DNA of 64,000 nucleotides from TMP-24 sp046348855 (GTDB lineage: Bacteria; Pseudomonadota; Alphaproteobacteria; Rhodobacterales; Rhodobacteraceae). Each line of letters opens with the position of its first letter. Within the stretch, counting starts at the first letter, position 1. The stretch covers positions 75,066 to 139,065 of the forward strand of contig JAXMDK010000011.1 in assembly GCA_046348855.1 (NCBI GenBank). Direction: 5' to 3'. The position numbers and the translations under genes are program-made. Below are positions 57,586 through 64,000 of this stretch, in pieces. The notes below the pieces were generated by a model. That model did no database searches, was not told the origin of the DNA, and was given only the letters and a program-made list of their open reading frames with translations.

Positions 57586-58398
57586 ATGACTTCCGCCACC
57601 CATGCCGCGCCAGAGGCCGGCCTTTCCCCCGCCGATCTGGCGAAAAAGGCCGCCGCCGACCGCGCCGTCGACTTCGTGCAGGACGGGATGCGGCTGGGGC
57701 TGGGCACCGGCTCGACCGCCGCCTTCATGGTCCGCCGGCTGGGCGAACGGGTCCGGCAGGAGGGGCTGCGGGTCGTGGGCGTGCCGACTTCGACGCGCAC
57801 CGCCGAGCTGGCCCGCAAGGAGGGCATCCGGTTGGTCACGCTCGATCAGGCGGGCTGGCTGGACCTGACCATCGACGGGGCTGATGAGTTTGACGCCGAC
57901 CTGACGCTCATCAAGGGCGGCGGCGGCGCGCATCTGCAGGAAAAGGTGGTGGCGGCGGCCTCGGACCGGATGATCGTCATCTCCGACCCCGGCAAGCGGG
58001 TCGCGCGCCTGGGCGCCTTCCCCTTGCCGGTCGAGGCATTGCATTTCGGCCTGGCGTCCAGCGAACGGCACATCGCGCGGGTGCTGGGCCATCTGGGCTA
58101 TGGCGAACGGCCGATCCGCCGGCGGATGGCCGGGGCGGTTCCCTTCGTGTCCGACGAAGGGAACGCGATTCTCGACCTGCACCTGGGCGCGATTGCCGAC
58201 GCAGCGGCGCTGGCCGATGCGCTGAACCAGATTCCGGGCGTGGTTGAAAATGGCCTTTTCATCAATATGTCCGACCTGGTTATCGTCGGCCACGGCGATG
58301 GCCGCAGCGAATTGATCGAGGCCGAACCGGGCCTGGCTGAGGCGATGGCCCGGTCAAGACCGCGCCAGGACGATCCGTTCGCCGCATTGGGCGCATGA
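57586..58398 (+). CDS. rpiA: Ribose-5-phosphate isomerase A
   Basis: A 270-residue RpiA that interconverts ribose-5-phosphate and ribulose-5-phosphate in the pentose phosphate pathway. Motifs are GTGSTAAFMVRRLGE, LTIDGADEFDADLTLIKGGGGAHLQEKVVA with the catalytic Asp/Glu/Lys set, and TDE-like GNAILDLHLG. The C-terminal 30 residues (ELIEAEPGLAEAMARSRPRQDDPF) extend a little beyond most RpiA proteins. Its stop overlaps a possible upstream gor start by ATGA, and gor follows directly, so both belong to one redox/pentose operon. Confidence 0.95.
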   Translation: MTSATHAAPEAGLSPADLAKKAAADRAVDFVQDGMRLGLGTGSTAAFMVRRLGERVRQEGLRVVGVPTSTRTAELARKEGIRLVTLDQAGWLDLTIDGADEFDADLTLIKGGGGAHLQEKVVAAASDRMIVISDPGKRVARLGAFPLPVEALHFGLASSERHIARVLGHLGYGERPIRRRMAGAVPFVSDEGNAILDLHLGAIADAAALADALNQIPGVVENGLFINMSDLVIVGHGDGRSELIEAEPGLAEAMARSRPRQDDPFAALGA

Positions 58399-58436
58399 CC
58401 GAACGAAGGCCGAAGGCGGCAGGAAGGCAGGCAGGG

Positions 58437-59795
58437 ATGGCGTTTGACTATGATCTGTTCGTCATCGGCGGCGGCTCGGGCGGCGTGCGGGCGGCGCGGA
58501 TCGCGGCGGGCGAGCATGGGGCCAAGGTGGCGCTGGCCGAGTCCGACCGGATGGGCGGCACCTGTGTCATTCGCGGCTGCGTGCCGAAGAAACTGATGGT
58601 CTTCGCCTCGTCCTACCGGGGCGCGATGGCCGATGCGGCTGCCTATGGCTGGCAGGTCCAGCCGGCCGCCTTTGACTGGCCTGCGTTCCGCGCCAAGCTG
58701 GATGCCGAGCTGGACCGGCTGGAGGCTGCCTATCGCGGCGGGCTGAAATCGGCTGGCGTGACGGTCTTCGACCAGCGCGCGGTGCTGGCCGATCCGCACA
58801 AGGTGGTGCTGGCCGACGGGCGCAAGGTCACGGCCAAGCATATCCTGATCGCCACCGGCGCGCGGCCTTCGGTGCCCGATGCGGTAGCGCGGCTGGGGGT
58901 CATGACCTCGAACGACATCTTCCATTTGGAGACGCTGCCCAGGTCGGTGCTGATCGTCGGCGGTGGCTTCATCGCCTGCGAATTCGCCTGCATCCTCACC
59001 GGGATGGGCGTCGACGTCACCCAGTATTACCGTGGCCCGCAGATCCTGCGCGGCTTCGACGACGAGGCGCGCGGCCTGGTCGCCGACGCCATGCGCGCCC
59101 AGGGGGTCAAGCTTCTGACTGAAACCGACGTCGCCGAACTGAAGCCCGCCGAAGGCGGCATGTGGGTGCGCGCCACCAGTGGCGAAGTGCGGGTGTTCGA
59201 AAAGGTGGTCTATGCCACCGGAAGGGCGCCCAATACCGAGGGGCTGGGGCTGGAAGCCGCCGGCGTCGCCGTGGGCGCGCGCGGCGAGGTTCCGGTGGAC
59301 CAGTGGTCGCAGACGCGGGTGCCGTCGATCTTTGCCGTGGGCGACGTGACCGACCGCATCAACCTGACCCCGGTGGCAATCCGCGAAGGCCATGCCTTCG
59401 CCGACACGGTGTTCGGCGCCAAGGCCCGGCCGGCCGATCACGTGCTGGTGCCGTCGGCGGTCTTTACCCAGCCGGAGCTTGGTACCGTCGGCCTGACCGA
59501 GGAACAGGCGCGGGCACGGGGGCCGGTCGAGATCTACGCGACCGCCTTCCGACCCATGCAGTCGGCCTTTGCCGGGCGGCCCGACCGGGTGCTGATGAAG
59601 CTGGTGGTCGAGCCCGAAAGCCGCAAGGTGCTGGGCTGCCACATTGTTGCGCCGAATGCCGGCGAAATGATCCAGCTGGCGGCGATCGCGGTGAAGATGG
59701 GGGCGACGAAGGAAGAGTTCGACCAGACCGTCGCCGTGCATCCGACCATGGCCGAGGAGCTGGTAACGATGCGCAAACCGGCCCGAAGCGCTTGA
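58437..59795 (+). CDS. gor: Glutathione-disulfide reductase
   Basis: A 452-residue class I pyridine-nucleotide disulfide oxidoreductase that reduces GSSG with NADPH. FAD-binding GGGSGGVRAARIAAG near residue 10, the redox disulfide in GGTCVIRGCVPKKL, NADPH domain GGGFIACEFACILTG, and the C-terminal HPTMAEEL with its catalytic His. GSH reductase type is supported by the conserved VYATGRAPNT and the pentose-phosphate neighbour rpiA, which feeds NADPH metabolism. I choose ATG 58437 with AAGG before it; an ATG at 58395 overlaps rpiA and would add 14 residues. Confidence 0.93.
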   Translation: MAFDYDLFVIGGGSGGVRAARIAAGEHGAKVALAESDRMGGTCVIRGCVPKKLMVFASSYRGAMADAAAYGWQVQPAAFDWPAFRAKLDAELDRLEAAYRGGLKSAGVTVFDQRAVLADPHKVVLADGRKVTAKHILIATGARPSVPDAVARLGVMTSNDIFHLETLPRSVLIVGGGFIACEFACILTGMGVDVTQYYRGPQILRGFDDEARGLVADAMRAQGVKLLTETDVAELKPAEGGMWVRATSGEVRVFEKVVYATGRAPNTEGLGLEAAGVAVGARGEVPVDQWSQTRVPSIFAVGDVTDRINLTPVAIREGHAFADTVFGAKARPADHVLVPSAVFTQPELGTVGLTEEQARARGPVEIYATAFRPMQSAFAGRPDRVLMKLVVEPESRKVLGCHIVAPNAGEMIQLAAIAVKMGATKEEFDQTVAVHPTMAEELVTMRKPARSA

Positions 59796-59848
59796 TATAT
59801 CATCAGGAATGCCTAGGTGCAGGGCAGGACGACAGGGAAGGACTTTGA

Positions 59849-61003
59849 ATGGCTGGCAGTGGTGGCCCCTGGGGTGGCGGACCCGGCAAGGATGACGACG
59901 AACGCCCGCGCGGCGACGGCGGCAAGCCCGATGGCGGGCGGGGCGCGCAATTGCCCGACATCGACCAGATCGTCAAGAAGGGCACCGACCAGCTTCGGGT
60001 GCTGATGGGCGGCAAGGCGCGGCCGACCGGCTTCGGCGGCGGGGGCGGCGGTAATGGCTCGGGCGGGTTCGGACGCCCGCGCAACCTGATCGCGCTGGGC
60101 GCCTTGGCCGTGGTGGCGCTGTGGGGGCTCGAATCCTTCTACACCGTGCGCCCCGAGGAAAAATCGGTCGAACTGTTCCTGGGCCGCTTTTCGCGGATCG
60201 GCGACGAGGGGCTGCATTTCGCGCCTTGGCCGGTGGTCAGCGCCGAAGTCTTCCCCGTATCGCTGGAACGGACCGAGGATATTGGCGTCGGCCAGTCGGG
60301 CGGCGATGCCGGGCTGATGCTGACCGGCGACGAGAACATCGTCGACATCGATTTTCAGGTGGTCTGGAACATCGCCGACCCCGAGAAATATCTGTTCAAC
60401 CTGCGCGACCCGCAGCTGACCATCCAGTCGGTGGCAGAATCGGCGATGCGCGAGATCATCGCCCAGACGTCGCTGGCGCCGATCCTGAACCGCGACCGCG
60501 GCGCCATCGCCCAGAAGGTGCAGGAACGCACCCAGGCGGTGCTGGACAGCTACAACAGCGGGCTGAACGTGGTGCGGGTGAACTTCCTGCGCGCCGACCC
60601 CCCGCGCGAGGTGATCGACGCCTTCAAGGAGGTGCAATCGGCCGAGCAGGAGCGCGACCGGCTGCAAAAGGAAGCCGACGCCTATTCCAACAAGGTGCTG
60701 GCCGGCGCGCGCGGCGAGGCGGCGCAGGTCATGGAACAGGCCGAGGCCTACCGGGCCCAGGTCGTGAACCAGGCCGAGGGCGAGGCGAGCCGCTTTACCT
60801 CGGTCCTGTCCGAATACCGCAAGGCCCCGGAAGTGACGCGCAAGCGGCTGTATCTTGAAATGATGGAAGATGTGATGGGGCGGCTGAACAAGGTCATCGT
60901 CGACGACCATGCGGGGGCCCAGGGGGTTGTGCCCTACCTGCCGCTTGACGGGCTGGCACGGAAACCCGCCGAGACACCGGCCGCGACGCAGGGGGGCAAC
61001 TGA
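59849..61003 (+). CDS. hflK: FtsH protease modulator HflK
   Basis: A 384-residue SPFH/band-7 protein that, with HflC, forms a large cage around the membrane protease FtsH and tunes its action. The N-terminal 70 residues are Gly/Pro-rich cytoplasmic sequence; one membrane helix follows at about 72-92 (LIALGALAVVALWGLESFY). The SPFH domain covers about 95-260, with a long helical, Ala/Glu-rich region (about 260-350, QEKEADAYSN-like) and a short tail. ATG at 59849. Its stop shares a base with the hflC start (TGATG). Confidence 0.95.
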   Translation: MAGSGGPWGGGPGKDDDERPRGDGGKPDGGRGAQLPDIDQIVKKGTDQLRVLMGGKARPTGFGGGGGGNGSGGFGRPRNLIALGALAVVALWGLESFYTVRPEEKSVELFLGRFSRIGDEGLHFAPWPVVSAEVFPVSLERTEDIGVGQSGGDAGLMLTGDENIVDIDFQVVWNIADPEKYLFNLRDPQLTIQSVAESAMREIIAQTSLAPILNRDRGAIAQKVQERTQAVLDSYNSGLNVVRVNFLRADPPREVIDAFKEVQSAEQERDRLQKEADAYSNKVLAGARGEAAQVMEQAEAYRAQVVNQAEGEASRFTSVLSEYRKAPEVTRKRLYLEMMEDVMGRLNKVIVDDHAGAQGVVPYLPLDGLARKPAETPAATQGGN

Positions 61004-61884
61004 TGGACAGGCGCTGGTTCCTGCTGCCCGCGGCGGCAATCCTTCTGGCCGGGCTTCTGTCGTCGGTCTTCATCGTGGACGAACGCAACAAGGCGCTGGT
61101 CCTGAAGTTCGGCGAGATCGTCGCGGTGCGCGAAGAGCCGGGCCTCTATTTCAAGGTGCCCTTCATCAACGAGGTGGTGCGCTATGACGACCGCATCCTG
61201 GGGCTCGACATCGAGCCGCAGGAAGTCACGCCGTCGGACGACCGGCGGCTGGTGGTGGACGCCTTCGCCCGCTACCGGATCGCCGATGTGGTGAAGTTCC
61301 GGCGGGCGACCGGATCGGGCGGCGAAAGCTTCGCCGAAAGCCGGCTGGACAAGATCCTGCTGGCGCAGATCCGCGAGGTGCTGGGCGGCGTCGATTCGTC
61401 GGCGATCCTGTCGGAAAACCGTGCGGCGCTGGCGACCAAGATCCGCGACGCGGCGCGCAACGAGGCGGCGGCGCTGGGGGTCGAGATCGTCGACGTCCGG
61501 CTGCGGCGCACCGACCTGCCCGAACAGAACCTCGAGGCGACCTTCGCGCGGATGCGGGCCGAACGCCAGCGCGAGGCTGCCGACCAGGTGGCGCGCGGCA
61601 ACGAGGCGGCCCAGCGCCTGCGCGCCGCCGCCGACCGCTCGGTGATCGAAACCGTGTCGGATGCCAAGCGCCAGGCCGAGATCGTGCGCGGCGAGGCAGA
61701 TGCCAAGCGCACGGCGATCTTCGCCACCGCCTACGGCGCCGACCCCGAGTTCTTCGCCTTCTACCGGTCGCTGACTGCTTACCGGGACGCGCTCCAGGCC
61801 GGCAATTCCAGCCTGATACTGTCGCCGGACAGCGAGTTCTTCGACTATCTGCGCTCGTCCACCGGTGCGGCGGCCGGGAAGTAG
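61003..61884 (+). CDS. hflC: FtsH protease modulator HflC
   Basis: A 293-residue SPFH-domain partner of HflK. N-terminal membrane anchor at about residues 6-24 (FLLPAAAILLAGLLSSVFIV), SPFH domain about 25-200 with VDERNKALVLKFGEIV, GLYFKVPFINEVVRYDDRIL and the C-terminal helical stretch with FFAFYRSLTAYRDALQ. It is coupled to hflK by the overlapping TGATG. A Do-type protease gene follows 154 bases downstream, the usual hflKC-degP arrangement in alphaproteobacteria, which joins membrane and periplasmic proteolysis. Confidence 0.95.
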   Translation: MDRRWFLLPAAAILLAGLLSSVFIVDERNKALVLKFGEIVAVREEPGLYFKVPFINEVVRYDDRILGLDIEPQEVTPSDDRRLVVDAFARYRIADVVKFRRATGSGGESFAESRLDKILLAQIREVLGGVDSSAILSENRAALATKIRDAARNEAAALGVEIVDVRLRRTDLPEQNLEATFARMRAERQREAADQVARGNEAAQRLRAAADRSVIETVSDAKRQAEIVRGEADAKRTAIFATAYGADPEFFAFYRSLTAYRDALQAGNSSLILSPDSEFFDYLRSSTGAAAGK

Positions 61885-62038
61885 GGGGCGGGCACGGCCG
61901 GGATGGCGCGATTGTGGCTTGCCTTCGCGCGCGCCAGCGCCGAGTCTCGGCCAGACGATGTTGCCGGGCGGCGGGCGCCCGGCGGGCAGGCGTTCGGCGG
62001 CGGACGCGGTTCGCCAGGCGCAGGAGAGTGACGTGGGA

Positions 62039-63559
62039 ATGACGACGGCGATGGAACGCGGGATCGGGCTGGTGCGCGGCCTGACGGCGGGGATGGCGGC
62101 AGTGATGCTGGGCCTCGGGCTGGCCGGCGCGCCGCAGGCCAGGGCCGCGGGCGCGCCCGACAGCTTTGCCGACCTGGCCGAAAAGATCAGTCCGGCGGTG
62201 GTCGACATTACCACCTCGACGGTGATCGCCGCGCCGGCGGGCCAGGGGCAGGATGCGCCCAAAGGGTCGCCGTTCGACGACTTCTTCAATGATTTCAACA
62301 ACCCGAACGGCAATGGCCAAGGCGACAACAATCAGGGTGACAATGGCCAGGGGGACAGCGGCCAGGGCGATGGCGGGCAGCCGCCGCAACGGTCCGAGGC
62401 GCTGGGCTCGGGCTTCGTGATTTCGGCTGACGGCTACATCGTGACCAACAACCATGTGATAGAAGGCGCCGACGAGATCCAGATCGAGTTCTTCTCGGGC
62501 AAGAAGCTGGATGCCAAGCTGGTCGGCACCGACACCAAGACCGACATCGCGCTTCTCAAGGTCGAAAGCCCCGATCCGCTGCCGTTCGTCAGCTTCGGCA
62601 ACAGCGACGTGATGCGGGTGGGCGACTGGGTGCTGGCGATGGGCAACCCGATGGGCCAGGGCTTTTCCGTCTCGGCCGGGATCATTTCGGCCCGCAACCG
62701 CGAACTGCAGGGCGCCTATGACGATTTCATCCAGACCGACGCGGCGATCAACCGCGGCAATTCCGGCGGGCCGCTGTTCAATATGGCCGGCGAGGTGATC
62801 GGGGTGAACACCGCGATCCTCAGCCCCAACGGCGGCTCGATCGGGATCGGCTTCTCGATGGCCTCCAATGTGGTGTCCAAGGTCGTTGACCAGTTGCGCC
62901 AGTTCGGCGAGACGCGGCGCGGCTGGCTGGGGGTGCGCATCCAGGACGTCACGGCCGACGTGGCCGAGGCGATGGGCCTGAAGGACGCCAAGGGGGCGCT
63001 GGTCACCGATGTGCCGGACGGGCCGTCGAAGGATGCCGGGATCAAGTCGGGCGACGTCATTGTCAGCTTCAACGGTACCGAGGTGAAGGATTCGCGTGAA
63101 CTGGTGCGCCGGGTCGGTGACGCCGATATCGGCAAGGCGGTGCCGGTCACGGTGCTGCGCGACGGCAAGGAAGTGGCGCTGACCGTCACGCTCGGCCGGC
63201 GCGAGGATGCCGAAAAGACCAAGCCCGCCGTCGCGACGGCGCCGGCCGCCCCTGAGCCGGTCGACAAGACCGTGCTTGGCATCCACCTGCAGGTCCTGAC
63301 CGACGACCTGCGCAGCCAGCTGGGTCTGCCGGACGGAACCGAGGGGTTGCTGGTCGCCGATGTCGACCAGGCGAGCGACGCCTATGCCAAGGGGCTGCGG
63401 TCGGGCGACGTGATCACCGAGGCCGGCCAGCAGAAGGTGGCGACGATCGCCGATCTGGAAAAGCGCATCGCCGATGCCAAGGATGGCGGGCGCAAGTCGC
63501 TGCTGCTCCTGATCCGGTCAGGCGGCAATCCGCGCTTCCTCGCGGTGTCCATCGAATAG
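62039..63559 (+). CDS. Do family periplasmic serine endoprotease (DegP/DegQ-type)
   Basis: A 506-residue HtrA protease. Signal peptide to about residue 37 (ending AARA-A). The trypsin-like domain has the triad His139 (TNNHVI), Asp169 (KTDIALLKV) and Ser242 (RGNSGGPL). Two PDZ domains follow (about 295-385 and 410-500). Residues about 87-117, just before the active-site region, are a Gly/Gln/Asn/Asp low-complexity loop with repeats of QGD(N/S)G, in the place of the regulatory LA loop. The ATG at 62039 (AGGAGAG about 13 bases upstream) gives a normal signal peptide. It degrades or refolds misfolded periplasmic proteins. Confidence 0.93.
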   Translation: MTTAMERGIGLVRGLTAGMAAVMLGLGLAGAPQARAAGAPDSFADLAEKISPAVVDITTSTVIAAPAGQGQDAPKGSPFDDFFNDFNNPNGNGQGDNNQGDNGQGDSGQGDGGQPPQRSEALGSGFVISADGYIVTNNHVIEGADEIQIEFFSGKKLDAKLVGTDTKTDIALLKVESPDPLPFVSFGNSDVMRVGDWVLAMGNPMGQGFSVSAGIISARNRELQGAYDDFIQTDAAINRGNSGGPLFNMAGEVIGVNTAILSPNGGSIGIGFSMASNVVSKVVDQLRQFGETRRGWLGVRIQDVTADVAEAMGLKDAKGALVTDVPDGPSKDAGIKSGDVIVSFNGTEVKDSRELVRRVGDADIGKAVPVTVLRDGKEVALTVTLGRREDAEKTKPAVATAPAAPEPVDKTVLGIHLQVLTDDLRSQLGLPDGTEGLLVADVDQASDAYAKGLRSGDVITEAGQQKVATIADLEKRIADAKDGGRKSLLLLIRSGGNPRFLAVSIE

Positions 63560-63646
63560 GCCGCGTCGGCGCCGGCGCGGGCGAGGTCTGGCAAAGCCGG
63601 ACGCTTTCGCCTATGTCGGCGACGGAACGGCAAGTCAGGGGACGAG

Positions 63647-63970
63647 ATGGCGAAGATCACCTACGTTGAGTTCGGCGGCAAGGAGCATGTGGTCGATGTG
63701 GCCAATGGCATGACCGTCATGGAAGGCGCGCGCGACAACGGCATTCCCGGGATCGAGGCTGATTGCGGTGGCGCCTGCGCCTGTTCGACCTGCCATGTCT
63801 ATGTCGACGCGGCCTGGGTGGAGCGTCTGCCCCGCAAGGAAGCGATGGAAGAAGACATGCTGGATTTTGCCTACGAGCCGGACCCGGCCCGGTCACGTCT
63901 GACCTGCCAGCTGAAGGTCAGCGATGCGCTGGACGGGCTGAAGGTCTTCATGCCCGAAAAGCAGATCTGA
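63647..63970 (+). CDS. [2Fe-2S] adrenodoxin-type ferredoxin
   Basis: A 107-residue ferredoxin with the C-x5-C-x2-C...C pattern of adrenodoxin-like proteins: Cys40, Cys46, Cys49 and Cys87 (DCGGACACSTCHVYV and RLTCQ); Cys44 is an extra cysteine. It transfers electrons to iron-sulfur assembly or P450-type enzymes. This is the FdxB/ferredoxin VI group of alphaproteobacteria. The ATG at 63647 is preceded by GGGGACGAG. It follows the protease gene by 87 bases. No P450 or reductase gene is adjacent. Confidence 0.92.
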   Translation: MAKITYVEFGGKEHVVDVANGMTVMEGARDNGIPGIEADCGGACACSTCHVYVDAAWVERLPRKEAMEEDMLDFAYEPDPARSRLTCQLKVSDALDGLKVFMPEKQI

Positions 63971-64000
63971 CCGGAAATCCGCCAGAGCCGCTTGCGGCTG

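Noticed and set aside
1..64000. tRNA, rRNA, CRISPR, prophage and transposon signals
   Set aside because: Looked for by eye (T-loop motifs, direct repeat arrays, transposase or integrase motifs); none was convincing. A covariance-model or profile scan could still find a small RNA.

Overview
The window is chromosomal DNA of very high GC content from an alphaproteobacterium, almost certainly a member of the Rhodobacterales (Paracoccaceae / Rhodobacter-Paracoccus relatives). The evidence is a complete smoEFGK-smoS-mtlK polyol operon like that of Rhodobacter sphaeroides, a zur-znuCB/znuA locus with an alphaproteobacterial-type Zur palindrome, DUF2842 behind purA, a two-domain ALDH16, and hairpin elements ending in (A/G)TATTTG..AAGGAAA of a kind I recall being common at Rhodobacterales gene ends. 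I see no rRNA, tRNA, CRISPR array, IS element, prophage or replication origin. Coding density is high and most genes sit in short operons.

Layout. 1-675: 3'-truncated SMP-30/gluconolactonase gene. 738-3737: zinc uptake, znuA divergent from zur-znuC-znuB around a Zur box. 3813-7446: malonyl-CoA synthetase, then a MocR-type regulator divergent from an FMN-barrel protein. 7479-8783: UDP-glucose dehydrogenase. 8928-20029: a catabolic block with a DadA-like oxidase, Fe-alcohol dehydrogenase, aldehyde dehydrogenase, glutamine-synthetase-like ligase, N-formylglutamate-amidohydrolase-like hydrolase, RpiR regulator and a PotABCD-type ABC importer. Together these look like a gamma-glutamylation route for an imported amine or amino alcohol. 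20179-25269: YcaQ-type DNA glycosylase, dipeptidase, P1 peptidase and panC-panB. 25398-28000: cupin, L,D-transpeptidase lipoprotein and creatinase. 28238-31574: deoC with a fused ALDH16. 32107-41035: mtlK-smoS-smoKGFE, a SorC-family regulator, a HAD phosphatase and a DUF1523 protein. 41046-43140: small membrane protein, a frameshifted polysaccharide deacetylase and two small unknown genes in a lower-GC patch. 43187-48495: pyrG, secG, an unknown membrane protein, a VOC protein, purA and DUF2842. 48815-56647: a 756-residue acidic low-complexity protein, thiN, an EamA exporter, L-serine dehydratase, a GST and an NRAMP transporter. 56801-63970: EF-hand protein, rpiA, gor, hflK-hflC, a Do-family protease and a [2Fe-2S] ferredoxin.

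The main catabolic themes are amine/amino-alcohol use through gamma-glutamyl intermediates, hexitol oxidation, and deoxyribose-phosphate cleavage coupled to aldehyde oxidation. The smo operon and the deoC-ALDH16 operon each carry a perfect 16-bp palindrome upstream. The two palindromes differ at only one symmetrical position, which suggests a common or related regulator. Binding-protein genes of both ABC operons are followed by strong intercistronic hairpins.
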